From Ichthyophis bannanicus (Eukaryota > Chordata > Amphibia > Gymnophiona > Ichthyophiidae): DNA of 64,000 nucleotides. Positions 1 through 11,743 of the stretch are shown here, piece after piece. Below the pieces are notes generated by a model. The model was not told the DNA's origin and ran no database searches. It was given only the letters and a program-made list of their open reading frames with translations. The position numbers and the translations under genes are program-made. The stretch is from assembly GCA_033557465.1 (NCBI GenBank), contig CM066032.1, positions 447,762,270 to 447,826,269 of the forward strand, in the 5' to 3' direction. Every line of letters starts with the position of its first letter. Position 1 is the stretch's first letter.

Positions 1-91
1 TGGGTAGTGCACCTCCTCCTGCAGCATGGAGACTGGACTAATCAGAATCTTGCTGTCCCTGAATGCATCCTGCTGGAGACCCCATCAGCCC
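1..91 (+). repeat. 5' inverted terminal repeat of DIRS-A (partial)
   Basis: This matches the reverse complement of 5707-5797 with about four mismatches over 91 bases. It starts TGGGTAGTGCACCTCC. It is cut by the window edge, because the right copy continues outward as CGGTGGAGGACTAAACTGG. Confidence 0.92.
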
Positions 92-843
92 CAGTGCGTC
101 CAGTCTCCATGCAGCAGGAGGACTTAGTGAGCCTAGGTCTGGGCTCACTTCAGGAGTAGTTTAGTTAGGCAGAATTGACTTTAGGCTTGAAGCATTTTTG
201 TTTGTCCCTTTAACCTTTTTTTCCTTTGTTTCTAGGGGGTTTCTGTTTAAAAAAAAAAAAAAAAAAAAGTACAGCTGAGACATTGAAGTGGAGCCGGTCT
301 TGCTGCTGTCCTTCCCCTACTTTTCCCTTCTTGGTGTTAGCAGGCAGGCAGCATCAGATCTCTCCCCCTGGATGGAACGGGCAGTGCAGTGCTGAGAGAA
401 GCGATCGGCAGCCGGCAGAGCAGCTCTTGCAGCAGAGCTGAGCGGCATCGCGGCTTGTAGAGCTGCATTCCCTCGGTGAGTCCAGCTTCGGTTAAGGGGC
501 TAGCGGTTGGCCGGGCGGTTGAGCTATCGGGGCAGCAGAGGCCGGTGTGTTTTGGCACCGTTTTAAGTTGCAGCGGCCATTTTGTTTGCTCTTTCCCGCG
601 CGGGGTGAGCTGCGTGGCAGGACCCAGAGCGGCGTTTCGTGCATTTTTCATCTGGCAGGAGCCTGAGACAGCGGGTTCACTATCATGCATTCATTTTTGG
701 GGGCAGTTTAGGATCGGTGTTTTGCTGGGGGGGGGTTCCCTTGTTTTCTTTCATTTCATTTATTTAAAAAAAAAAAAAAACACGTCAGTCTGCTGTTAAA
801 CCCCCTGGTGTCTGCCCCGCACACTGGTGGTCCTGCCTAGTTC

Positions 844-2315
844 GTGTCTTCACGGCCGCTGTGTGTGGTCTGCGGGTCTCGCAGAGGTACGGTGGCTGAT
901 ACCGGTATTTGCAGGGGCTGCACTACCATTTCCTCCAACGCGGAACAGCCAATGGAGGGTAGGGCAGCCCAGGATCCCCAAGGACCCGTGACAAGTGGTG
1001 AAGGGGAGTCACCCCTGGGGGCCCAGGCAGGGTCTCCTCTGGCTACTCCGGCCGGCAGAATTGACCATTGGGGCGTCATGGGGGATTTTTCCCTGGACTT
1101 TGTCCTAATTATGCATCAGGCTTTCTGCTTAGGGCGGCTGGGGAAGGTGCCCGAGTCTCTTTCGTTGGCGGCAGCCTTGCAGCCATCCAAGGGAGAAGAC
1201 GCAGGTGGAGATACCCCCACAAACCGGCAAAGAGGCATTGGTGTGCTGCCACGGAATGGGAAGACTTGGAGTGGCAGGAGGCAGACGATGCTGACGTTGA
1301 TCTCGAGTGCAGCGTAGAGGAGTTGGAAGAAGGCGAGATTCAGGAGCCTGAGGATCAGGCGAGAATCATCCACGTTTTTCGCAGGGATAAGCTTATGCCG
1401 CTGATTACAGAGTCTCTCCAGGCTCTCAATCTTGCTACAACTCAGCCTGCGGAAGACGAGGGGCTGGAGGATCCCCTCATTCAAGCGGAAAGAGAGTCTC
1501 AGACGGTGTTTCTGTTACACAGGGTAGTAGATCGGATGATCCAGAAGGAGTGGGATCAACCTGAAGCGGGACTGAAAGGGATCCACACAATGAACCGGCT
1601 TTACCCTTTGGCAGATAGGGACAAGGAAAGATTTCGTTCCCCGCAGACTGATGCACAGTGTCGGCGGTGACTAAGAAGACGACTATCCCGATAGAAGGTA
1701 GCACAGCCTTAAAGGATGCGCAGGACAGGAAGGTGGATGGTTTATTGAAGCAAGCATTCGAGACTGATGCGTTATCTCTACAGGCTTCTATCTGTGGTGC
1801 CTGGGTAGTGAGGGCCTGTCTTCGTTGGTCCCAGCACTTAAGGCAGGACGCTCACTTGGATCAGCAGAGTTTAATGGAGGTGACTCGGCTGGAATCCGGC
1901 ACAGCCTATTTGGCGGATGTACATTATGATTTGATAAGAGCATTAGCGAATAAGTATGGCGTCCTTAGTAGCCGCCCGGAAGTCTATTTGGCTAAGGAAT
2001 TGGGCGGCCGACGGGTCGTCTAAGTCACGACTTGGCAAGCTGCCGTTAAAAGGCAAGTTATTTGGAGAGGATCTAGATAAATTGGTGAAGGAATTGGGTG
2101 ACTCCAAGGGAGGTAGACTGCCGGAGGATAAGACTAAGCAGGGGAAGTCCTCTCCGTCCACTCGTGGTCAGTTTAGAGATTTCCGGAGATTTTGGTCTTC
2201 ACGGCTGGGAGGCTTCCAGTGTGGCAGGTATGCCTCTAGAGCCCAAGCGTTTTGCGGGTTTCGCGGGGCAGGCCGAGGTTTCGCTGCAGCCGCCTCTTCC
2301 TCCTCCTTTAATTGA
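844..2315 (+). pseudogene. DIRS-A gag-like protein, frameshifted
   Basis: The reading passes through four open segments: 844-1317 (frame 1), 1068-1670 (frame 3), 1658-2023 (frame 2) and 1956-2315 (frame 3). The first segment has a small zinc-binding-like N-terminus, CVVC followed about 16 residues later by CRGC. The middle is acidic and helical, and the C-terminus is basic and Gly/Phe/Arg-rich, as in DIRS gag proteins that package RNA. The overlaps show at least three frame changes, so no single protein is made. The product is assigned from its position before RT and its composition. The exact start cannot be fixed. Confidence 0.75.
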
Positions 2316-2316
2316 A

Positions 2317-4180
2317 AACCACAATGAAACGAGGTGGGCCCCAGTAGGAAACCAACTGATAGGGGGTCGGTTTCAGGAGTTTCTTCCTGCCTGGGTCCAA
2401 TTAACATCAGATCAGTGGGTGTTGGAGATAATTTGTGACGGTTATGCGCTGGAGCTGGCTTGCCCGCTTTGGGACTCCTTTGTGCTGTCTCCCAGCAAGG
2501 GGCAGCAAAAAGCTCTGGTGATCCGGAGCACGTTAGATCGGCTGGTACAGTTGGGAGCGGTAGTCCCTGTCCTGTTCTCTGACCTCGGGGTGGGACGCTA
2601 CTCCATCTATTTCGTGGTGCCAAAGAAAGACGGTTCCCTCCAACCTATCTTGGACCTCAAAGGGGTAAATCGCTGCCTGTGGGTTCCTCATTTCCTTTTG
2701 GAAACCTTGCGGTCCGTCATTGTGGCAGTATGTCAAGGAGAGTTTCTGACTTCCCTCGACCTCACGGAGGAGTACTTTCACATTCCGATCAGAGAGGCTC
2801 ACCAAAGGTTCCTGAGATTCGCGTTCCCTTGGGGGCACTACGAGTTCCAAGCGCTGCCGTTCGGTTTGGCTACGGCTCCGTGCACTTTCACCAAGATCAT
2901 GGTGATGGTGGCGGCGGCATTGCGAAAAGAGGGTGTCCTAGTCCACTCCTATCTCAACGATTGGTTGATTTGGGCAAAATCCAAGGTAGAGAGCTTGCGG
3001 GCCATGGACAGAGTGGTGAAGCTCCTACAGAGTCTCGGCTGGGTGATCAAAGAGAACAAGAGTCACTTGGAGCCGCCGCAGACCCTCGAGTATCTAGGAG
3101 TTCGTTTCAACACTGCGAGAGGGTTAGTGTTTTTGCCCGATCGCTGGGCGCAGGTCCTTCGTCAGCTCATCCGCAAGTTCTTGGGGATCGCGGCACCGTC
3201 AGCGTGGTGGTATCTGCGGCTTCTGGGAACTATGGCGGCAACTCTGGAAGTGGTCCCGTGGGCCAGATTTCATATGCGAGCGTTACAAAGGGCACTGCTG
3301 CGCCGCTAGTTGAACCAAACGGACTCTCTGAACAAGCGTCTTCCCTGTCCGGTGAGGGTCAGATGGGCCCTGAAGCGGTGGCTGTCTCCGAGTTTGTTGC
3401 AGGCGGGCATGCCGATGGAACAACCCCACTGGATTCCTCTGATGATGGATGTGAGTCTCGTGGGTTGGGGAGCCCCCTGCGAAGGTCGGTTTGCGCAAGG
3501 GATCTGGTCTGCACAGGAAGCCTCTTGGTCAATCAACCGACTCGAGCTGCGGGCAGTGTTTCTAGCACTGCAGGAGTTCGTGAGCTTGGTGTCGGGTCGA
3601 GCGGTGAGGGTTCTCTTGGACAATGCGGCAACGGTGGCCTACATCAATCAGCAAGGTGGGACAGGAAGTATGTCCATGGAAGATGAGGCGGAAAAGTTGT
3701 TCCGGTGGATAGAACCTCGTCTGCAGACCATTTCGGCAGCGCATATAGCAGGAAAGGACAATGTAATGGCACGTTTTCTCAGCAGTGCGGGTGGACACCG
3801 GAGAGTGGGAGCTTCATCCACGGCTGTTCGCACTCATTGTTCGCAGATGGGGTCCGCCGATAATGTATCTCATGGCGACCTTTCAGTCTGTGAAAACGAG
3901 TCACTTTTTCAGCAGACGGAGGGAACGGATGTCCAAAGGCATCGACGCTCTCATTCAACCCTGGCCGGTGTCGGATCTCCTGTATGCTTTTCTGCCGTGG
4001 GCGCTCATAGGCCGGGTGGTGCAGCGCATCAAGGCACACCGGGGCAGGGTGCTGTTGGTGGCGCCGGACTGGCCAAGGCACCCATGGTATGCCGATCTAG
4101 TTCGTCTGCTCGACAGGGAGCCTTGGAAGATACTGATATGCCGCAGGTGGATCGATTCTCGCTTATGCTATGGCCATTGA
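2317..4180 (+). pseudogene. DIRS-A reverse transcriptase / RNase H
   Basis: Frame 1 is open from 2098 to 3309. It shows RT fingers with VVPKKDGS and ILDLKGVN, then motif A LTSLDLTEEYFHIPI, motif B ALPFGLATAP and motif C YLND at 2950-2961. The usual motif is LDD, so the first catalytic Asp is Asn here (codon 2956-2958). A stop at 3307-3309 precedes RNase H in the same frame. RNase H shows a D in MDVSLVGWGA, an E in RLELRAV and a D in LLDNAATVAYI. The last usual AD is AR near the IAGKDNV block. A shift near 3780 moves reading to frame 2, where the conserved linker (ALIQPWP, PDWPRHPWY) runs to 4180. Confidence 0.93.
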
Positions 4181-5231
4181 AAGGGCTCGGTTAAGGGGGA
4201 AAGGGTATTCCGCGGCAGTCATCACCACTTTGCTTCAGGCAAGGAAGCGATCCACGTCTCTCACCTATGTGCGCGTGTGGCGTATTTTTGAGGACTGGTG
4301 TTCCCCGCGGCAAATCCAGATGGCAACTGTTTCCGTTCCGGGGGTGCTCAGTTTTTTGCAGGATGGTTTTCAGAAGGGGCTGGCCACCAGTTCCTTAAAG
4401 GTCCAAATGGCGTCTCTCTCTTGTTAGAGGGGCAAGATTCACGGAGAGGCCCTGGGGGCGCACGCAGATGTGCAGCGTTTTCTTAAAGCGGTGTACAAGC
4501 TTCGGCCCTCGCGTAGGGTGGTGGTTCTGCCGTAGGATTTAAATTTGGTTTTGGAAGCGTTGACCAGAAGGCCCTCTGAGCCCCTGAGCCAGGCATCGGT
4601 TAAGGACTTGACCTTAAAGACGGCGTTTTTGATTGCCATCTGTTCAGCGAGGCGCATTTCGGAGTTGCAGGCGTTGTCATGCAGGGAGCCGTTCTTGTCT
4701 TTCTCTAGAGAAAAGGTTGTGCTATGGACGGTCCCTTCCTTTTTACCTAAGGTGGTTTCACCATTTCATTTGAACCAGTCAGTTTCCCTTCCCGTGTTCA
4801 GTTCGGGGGCAGAGCATGCTACGGACCATGGGTTGCATCGTCTGGATGTCCAAAGGGTATTACGCCGATATCTGAAGGTTTCGGAAGCCTTCCATAAGTC
4901 GTATCATCTCTTCGTGTTGTTTGGAGGGGCACGCAGGAGGGAGGCAGCAGCAAAAGCTTCCATTTCTCTGTGGATTCGGGAGGCGATTGCGTCGGCTTAT
5001 ATCTTGCAAGGGCGTCCGGTTCCGGTGGGGTTGCAGGCGCACTCTACTAGAGCGCAGGCGATGTCCTGGGCAGAGCACAGCTTGATGCCACCAGTGAAGA
5101 TTTGCAGGGCTGCTACCTGGTCATCACTACATACTTTCAGTAAGCACTATCGGTTAGACGTTTTGGCAGCCGGTGATGCATGTTTCGGTTCGGCGGTGTT
5201 GCGGGCTGGCTGGAAGGGTCCCTCCCAATGA
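4170..5231 (+). pseudogene. DIRS-A tyrosine recombinase
   Basis: This single frame codes for the YR that integrates the circular DNA intermediate. The N-terminal core-binding part (RKRSTSLTYVRVWRIFEDWC) is followed by stops at 4425-4427 and 4533-4535. The catalytic domain from 4545 is uninterrupted. Its visible residues are the first Arg in SARRISEL (codons 4650-4655), the His and Arg of HSTR (5040-5051), and the nucleophile Tyr in SKHY (5148-5150), just after the ATWSSLHTF block. Only the two stops separate it from a full reading. It overlaps the end of the RT/RNase H linker by about 10 bases, as is usual for DIRS. Confidence 0.93.
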
Positions 5232-5251
5232 TTACTGCTCTGATACATTCC

Positions 5252-5345
5252 AGCGGTGGAGGACTAAACTGGAGGACCGATAAGGAAATAGAAATTACAC
5301 TTACCTTGTAATTGTTGTTCCTGAAGGGACTCCAGTTTAGTCCTC
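5252..5345 (+). repeat. Internal complementary region (ICR) of DIRS-A
   Basis: Bases 5296-5345 are the reverse complement of 5804-5853 (48 of 50). The adjacent 5252-5290 is complementary to the outer 5' end. On the minus strand it reads as the 3' end joined to the 5' end, so it copies the circle junction. It holds GTAAGT (minus strand, 5299-5304) followed about 40 nt later by a CAG. Confidence 0.9.
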
Positions 5346-5706
5346 ATTCCCACCCGGGAGTGAGTGTCTTTCAGATGTATGTCATAGGTTGGACAGGTGA
5401 TGACTTCCTGAATTATGAATACAGTATGATTCTTGTCTAGAGCTTTGGTTATGGCCAGTCTTTCTTGCTCTATTTTCTTCTCTTTTCCTCACTTTTCTAC
5501 CTTCTGTCTTTCCGTTATTCTGGGGGGATGTGACAGAAGCAAGGTGGGGTATATTGGCCTCCTCGGTTTCATCTTGGCAGGGGGGGGGGGTCGATTTTTG
5601 ATAGTTTAAGATTTAAGGTTAAACATTACTAGTTTACGGTTGATTTTGGATCGTTGCTTAGCTATTTATTTTGGTTTTTTGAGTCTGCTTTGTCAATAGT
5701 TCTCTA

Positions 5707-5853
5707 GGGCTGATGGGGTCTCCTGCAGGATACATCCAGGGACAGCAAGATTCTGATTGGTCCAGTCTCCATGCTGCAGGAGGAGGTGCACTACCCAGCG
5801 GTGGAGGACTAAACTGGAGTCCCTTCAGGAATAACAATTACCAGGTAAGTGTA
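5707..5853 (+). repeat. 3' inverted terminal repeat and outer end of DIRS-A
   Basis: Bases 5707-5797 are inverted relative to 1-91, and 5804-5853 is inverted relative to the ICR. The end contains CAG then GTAAGT at 5842-5850, a consensus 5' splice-site sequence. Between the ICR and this repeat (5346-5706) I see only non-coding 3' sequence with a G10 run. Confidence 0.92.
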
Positions 5854-6553
5854 ATTTTTATTTTGAGCTCCTCTTGGTTAAAAGAGATACACGGTTAAAT
5901 TTTGTGTATAGATTCATTGTGACAGTAACATCCACAGCTGAAATACTTTTAACACATAATATAGTGATACTTTGTAAAAAATCATGGTTAAAGAATTGTC
6001 AGAAATGCCCAAAACACATTCATTATTCTTGTTGTATCTCAAATAGTCGTTAAAACATTTATCAAGTATCACATTGGTTTGGTTACCCACATTTTAAAGG
6101 TAAAAATAAGTTGTGGTCAACATTATTGGCACCCTTGCAGTTCAACCCCTTAATCTCCAATATCTCCTAAAAACTTTAGACTATATATACACGCATATTT
6201 GACACATAAAAGAATCAAATAAAACAAGACCAATTAAAAAAGGAAATAGTATAAAAACTGGGACATTGCCAGGACATGGTTATTGGTACTCTTATAAACA
6301 ATTCAAATCAATTTGAACAGAAGAGCCACATTCCGATTGCAGTAAAATTAGACATACCTGGGGATCAATTGTCAGTCCTCACATGACTTTAATCAACCAA
6401 TGAATGATGGCTCTAATGTTTAAAATGAGCACATTCGCTTCCTGTTCCATTTTCACAACGGTGAAGACAAGAGAGCTTCCAAACATCAAACTTCAAAAGG
6501 GTGCAAGGCCATCTGCAAAGATTTTGGGATTCCTGTGTCTACAGTTTGTAATG

Positions 6554-7218
6554 AGGCCAATTCTAAACGGTGCACACCGAAAATTTGGACGGGGCCCAGT
6601 TGTACCCGATTCTGAAACCGCAGGATCTAGATGCACCTGCGATTGTGGAATCAGGCACCTAGACGGCCTGGCGTACACCTTTTTCTACAGCGGGGGACGT
6701 CTCTGAGGCTTCCATCCCCACCACACAAAGCTCCAGCTGGCGTGCATGTGCATTGGCGTCCATCACCATGGCACTAACATGTCCAGCTGGAAGCACCATA
6801 TGCCCAGTCTGAAAGCGGTCCTGTAACACCGCCACCCAACCGTCAGAAGGGGCCACAAGGCCTGGATCAGGTGGTGGGAGCTGTCCCACAGCATAGCTAT
6901 GGGGTAGGGGGCTGCAGCCTGTAAACCGCTTAGTGCCCGGCACTTATTCCATCATCGGGGTGGAATAAACCGGATGTCCATCTTGGTGTCAGGGTGCATA
7001 CAGAGGCCTCTCCTTAATAGCCTCTGTACGTCCCGGCACCTGGCCACTCCCTAACACCACCCTGGCTATGTCCCCTCACACCCACGTACAGTGCTCCCGC
7101 ACAAATGCTGTGTAGATGTGGGGAGCGCTGGTGGCAGAATAGGGGTTTGGAGCTGAGCGCGGGTTGGACGCCCAGCCTGCACATCCAGCCCCGCTATTTG
7201 CGGTTCAGAATGCCCCCC
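6554..7218. mobile_element. Non-autonomous TIR element inserted in the Tc1 transposase
   Basis: It interrupts the transposase and is flanked by AATG on both sides (6550-6553 and 7219-7222). Its ends are imperfect inverted repeats sharing a core like ATTCTGAACCGC. The interior is GC-rich. A 94-codon minus-strand ORF (6659-6943) has no motif I recognise. The superfamily is not certain. A 4-bp duplication could also be part of a longer one. Confidence 0.6.
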
Positions 7219-7369
7219 AATGTTATTAAGAAGTTTTCTGCTCATGGAACTGTCAAGAACCTTCCAGGATGTGGTGGGCAGAGGAAAATTAATCCTTCAA
7301 AGATCAGTGTGAACTGTTGGAAAAACACAACATACAACATCCAAAGAGCTAAAGACTGACCTAGAATAA

Positions 7370-7759
<390 letters not shown>

Positions 7760-8007
7760 TGAAATGTGTTACCTAGGGTCAGAAAGCTAGGTCTGGGTTG
7801 AACGTCATAGGTCTTCCTACAGGACAATGACCCAAAACGTACATCCAAAAGTACAAAAGAATGCTTAAAAGGAACAAATGGCCTGTTTTAAACTGGCCAA
7901 CAATGAGTCCTGATCTCATTCCAATCGAGAACCTTTGGAAAGAGCTGAAATCTGCCATTGGTAAACGTAATCCTAGAAACATTCATGAGCTGGAACAAAT
8001 CGCAGTT

Positions 8008-8037
8008 GAAGAGTGGGAGAAACTACCAGCAGACAGA
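8008..8037 (+). repeat. Left target-site duplication of the LINE (partner 9937-9966)
   Basis: The two 30-bp copies start GAAGAGTGG and end ACAGA, and differ at a few positions. Both encode the same transposase segment (EEWEKLP), so the original Tc1 reading can be followed across the insertion. Confidence 0.9.
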
Positions 8038-9936
8038 CCGCTGTTTATGTTTATTTGAACATTGTAAACTGCCTTGCCTTTATACAGAAAGGCAGTACGT
8101 AATTGTATAAAAACATGGAGAATTAGAAAAGAATGCCAACAGTTGATAGGATAGAGGGGACAGGGAGGGTACAGCAAAGAGTCATAGCAGGGGGGGTACT
8201 AGAGAGGGGAGGGGGTGTGTTCAAATATCCCAGGCAGCCTAAGCCTCAAAGGCCTGCAAGAAGATATATGTCTTTAGTTGAGATCTGAAAGATGAATCTG
8301 AATGTTCAAGGCAGAGCGCATAGTGCAGAGAATGCCAAAGAGTGGGGACACAGAAAAAGAATGCCGAATGACAAGTAAAGCCAAGCCATTCTTTGGTGGG
8401 GGGTGGGATATGAATTCTGTAATCCTGAAGGGAACAAAGGGCCAAAGATTGTATCTAGAATGTAAGATAAGAGAACAGGTAAGGAGGGGAACTAGTGCAG
8501 AGAACCTTGTAGGCTATAGTCAACAGTTTGTTTTGGATCCGGGCAGAGACTGGCAACCAGTGGTAGGATTTCAGGAGTGATGTAACGGGATCAAATCTTA
8601 CTGCATATGATAGAATATGGATGGTGGTGTTTTGGACTGCTTGGAAATGCTTTAGTGAGGACAGAGATAGTCCAACATAGATAAAGTTGCAGTAGTCAAG
8701 ACGAATGATAATGCAACTGAGCAACAGGAAAGTCAAAGCAGAAGAATCGAGAAATGGACGGACTGAGTAACTTTTGCGTACATCAAAAAAGGATTTCTTA
8801 ACTACTGAATTAATATGCAGCATGAAGGACAAATCAGAATCAAGGATAATAGAGATATTTGAAAGTGGATACAATTTGGATGGGTGACTGACCAATACAA
8901 GGAACATAGGACGGGAGCATAGAACCACCAGTGAACCAAATGGCTTTTGTTTTCTTGAGGATTCATTTAAGACAACTGGTGCTAAAACAAGAGGCAATGA
9001 GGGTAAGTGTATGGTTAATGAAAAGAAAGTGCAAGAGAATCCAGGTGTTAAAGAAGCAGGACATCATCAGCCTTGTTATACGCATTGACGTTCAGATCCT
9101 GGATCAAAGTGGCAAGGGGACTGAGGAAAATATTGAAAAGCACTGGGATCAAGATAAAGTCCTGTGGGGCTCCACAGGAAAGGGACAATGGTTTAGAGCA
9201 GGCGTTATTGATGAGCAACTGGAAGAAACAGAGAAATGAAGAAAACCTAGCAAGCACAGGGCCAGAAATTCCTATTTCCATCAAAAGACAAAAAGAATTG
9301 AGTGGTTGACGGTGTCAAAGGCAGTGGTAAGATCCTGAGAGACAGCAAGAGTAATGTTTCCATTATCTAAGGATGTATAAACTTCATTTAGGAGGGACAC
9401 TACAACTGTTTCTGTGCTGTGCCCTGAACGGAACCCTGATTGCCAGGAGTGTAGAGAATTGGTATGCTCAATGTGGTCTGATAGCTGCATGAGAACCAGT
9501 TTTTCTGTAACTTTAGAGAGGAAAGGCAGGTTTGATATCGGCCAGTAGTTCGATCTGAGGGGTCTGAAGAACTATTTTTTAATGAAGGTTGGATGACAGT
9601 CCATTTCCATCCAGTAGGAAGCAAGCCAGAAGAGAGACTGGAGGATATAATTGAAAATGCAATTGGCAGAAGGGCAAGAGGTGGGTGTTGCACTCATACC
9701 ATTGGAATAGGGTCAAGAGGGCAGGTCATTTTATGAATAGAGGAAATCACTTTAGACAGAGAATCCAGGGAAATGGGATTAAAGGTAGTCCAAATATGAT
9801 AGGCAATGAAGTCCGCGTTGAGACATTCGTGGATGGAGGGCGCCCATCAGTTGGAAAGGACTGAGAGATAAGGGTAATTTTATCTGAGAAACAGAGGACT
9901 AAGGTGTCATGGGGGGACCCGACCAAACGTGCTGGA
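8038..9936 (-). mobile_element. L2-like LINE, 5'-truncated, inserted in Tc1
   Basis: Minus-strand pieces of a non-LTR reverse transcriptase run from 9936 down to 8038, with the 3' end at the left. It is flanked by a 30-bp imperfect target duplication (8008-8037 and 9937-9966), so the boundaries are firm. The endonuclease half is missing, as expected of a 5'-truncated insertion. Confidence 0.9.
8455..9693 (-). pseudogene. L2-like LINE reverse transcriptase fragment
   Basis: In minus-strand order the pieces show HSTETVVVSLLNEVY and LTTAFDTVNHSIL (motif A), then GAPQDF...LFNIFL (motif B) and ADDVLLL (motif C). Next comes the C-terminal region LDYCNFIYVGLSLSSLKHFQ and LKSYHWLPVSARI. These blocks are typical of L2/CR1-group LINEs. 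Several frame changes separate them (9400-9693, 9281-9490, 9048-9284, 8455-8997), so the gene is dead. Confidence 0.88.
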
Positions 9937-10245
9937 GAAGAGTGGAAGAAATTACCAGGACACAGATGTACGCAACTTATAGATGGCAACAAAAAACATT
10001 TGGAGGTTGTCATCACTGTCAATGGTTGTGCAACCAAATATTAGTGAAGAGTGCTATTAATTCTTTCCAGGTCGTATTTTGTTTTTTTCTCAGAAATTAT
10101 TACGTCTAAGTTGTACAGACATCTTTGAACATACTATTACAATATTATGATGACATACAATTGGAACATTTCCAATTACTTCTCAAGATATTGTACACAA
10201 CATCCCTAAAATGCAAGGGTGCCAATAAGGTTGACCACAAGTGTA

Positions 10246-10979
10246 CATACATATATGGGTGTGCACATATAAGGAACAGCCAATAAACAAGGTGAAATAA
10301 AATACAGTATTAAAAAAATACAAACTACTCCTTTCTTAAATTCCTCTCATGTTTCTTCATGAAGGAAGATCAACAAACATTATATATATAATATATATGT
10401 GAATATACACACACATATGCTGATAACTTTTCTATACAATCACCATTTAACTGGATGAAGTTATCAAAGTATATAAATTAATTTCAAAAACCACTGGAAT
10501 ACTATGTTATTGTCTAGTCCATATAGGTCTCTATCCCCTTTCTCCCTTTAATTTAAAATCTATAAGAGATGAAGCTAAAACAGAGCTACAAAGAAATAAT
10601 TAACATTAGCCAGTCAAGGACCAAATAACTTTAGAGGTGAAGAAATAGCAGTCACCAAACAATAAAGATATTTGGGAGGTCATCATCTCAAATTACCTCA
10701 AGGTAGTGGACTCAGTGTCAGAAAACTGTTGGGAGCGCTAATGGCATATTAAGTGCAATAAGGAAAGGCCTGGCGATCTATTTCCAGTGATACATTGCCA
10801 AGAACAACCAGAGGCAGCTGGGTCGCCAGGAGTCAGCACTGACTTGAAAGCAAAAAAAAAAAAAAAAAAAGGAAAGGTAATATGGTAGATGGTTGTCCAT
10901 TTAGTCTGTTCAAGTTTCAGTCCCTTCTCCATGTCTTCTTAGAAACACAGAAAAGTTACTTTACTGCTGTTTTTTGATC
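10246..10979. other. Mostly unassigned sequence; AT microsatellite and SINE-like tail
   Basis: An AT/AC-rich simple repeat lies at 10380-10420. A segment at about 10737-10870 ends in an A18 tract and reads like a short retroposon tail. No Pol III box is clear. I see no gene. Confidence 0.4.
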
Positions 10980-11250
10980 TCAGGGGCCAAATACTATATT
11001 TCAATCCTCATTCATTAAGGGATCCATTGTATTTATTCCACATCTTTTTGAATTGCATCAGTTTTTGCTTCTAGCACTTCCTCTGGAACAGTATTCATAC
11101 ATGCATTACTCTTTCTGTAAAAATATCTCTCTTGATGTCTAACTCCCTGCAACTTCATATTGTCCCCTAGTTCTAAAGCTTCCTGTCCTTTAAATAAGAA
11201 AGTAATTTTATCTCTCTAAAAGTTTCTAGTGAGATACCACCTTGAATACT
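10980..11250 (-). mobile_element. CR1/L3-like LINE 3' fragment
   Basis: The + strand wording resembles the antisense of the CR1 C-terminal region at 13203-13450 and 56560-56720. It has the run for a poor match to FTERVIKLWNSLP followed by the CCCCTAGT block. It is short and heavily decayed. Confidence 0.5.
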
Positions 11251-11417
11251 TATTTCTTTCTGCATATTGACAAAGTACTGTAGAGGCAATTCAAATGAAG
11301 GACAGAAAAAAGGTGCATAGCCTACACTATATGACATTCACTAGAAGAAAGAAGGGAAACTTGTGATACTGTATACATTTTCAGATGTCTAGCAAGCTTA
11401 AAGCACCAGAAAGCATA

Positions 11418-11725
11418 GTTACTCACCTGTAATAGGTGTTCTCCAGGGACAGCAGGAATCAGTCCTCACATATGGGTGACGTTGGTGCCAACAGAGCCTG
11501 TACGGAGCATTTCCCCAGCTTTCAAAGAAAGACTTTGGGACATGCTACAACGCATGTGTGGTCCCCTTCCTGCACAAGGCTGCCTTCTTGCTCAGTCAAA
11601 TGACATAGCTAGGACAGTAGTAAAATCTAAAACAAGGTGGAGAGGCAACTCCCAAGGGAGGAGGGAGGGTTGTGAGGACTGATTCCTGCTGTCCCTGGAG
11701 AACACCTGTTACAGGTGAGTAACTA
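11418..11725. mobile_element. Stand-alone DIRS-C-type 3'-end hairpin unit
   Basis: This 308-bp unit is bounded by 54-bp inverted repeats (11418-11471 and 11672-11725) that differ at one position. The arms and interior match the 3' end of DIRS-C at 30181-30499, but no recombinase or other DIRS sequence is attached. Both outer ends carry GTGAGT pointing outward (11715-11720, and minus strand 11422-11427). It looks like a MITE-like derivative mobilised by a DIRS relative. Confidence 0.85.
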
Positions 11726-11743
11726 CGTTTATTTTATTTAATG

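Larger units (their letters stand above)
1..5853 (+). mobile_element. DIRS-type YR retrotransposon (DIRS-A), nearly complete
   Basis: The order is 5' ITR, leader, gag, RT/RNase H, tyrosine recombinase, internal complementary region and 3' ITR, which is the classic DIRS1 architecture. DIRS elements replicate through a circular DNA and integrate with a tyrosine recombinase, so they lack LTRs and target duplications. The window begins inside the 5' ITR, so the outermost left bases (about 50 or more, judged from the right end) are missing. All three coding regions carry frameshifts or stops, so this copy is not autonomous. The leader (about 92-840) holds A-tracts near 250 and 766 and no convincing gene. 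Confidence 0.93.

Noticed and set aside
2679..3686. 335-codon + strand ORF in another frame of DIRS-A
   Set aside because: It overlaps the RT frame that carries all RT motifs and has none itself.
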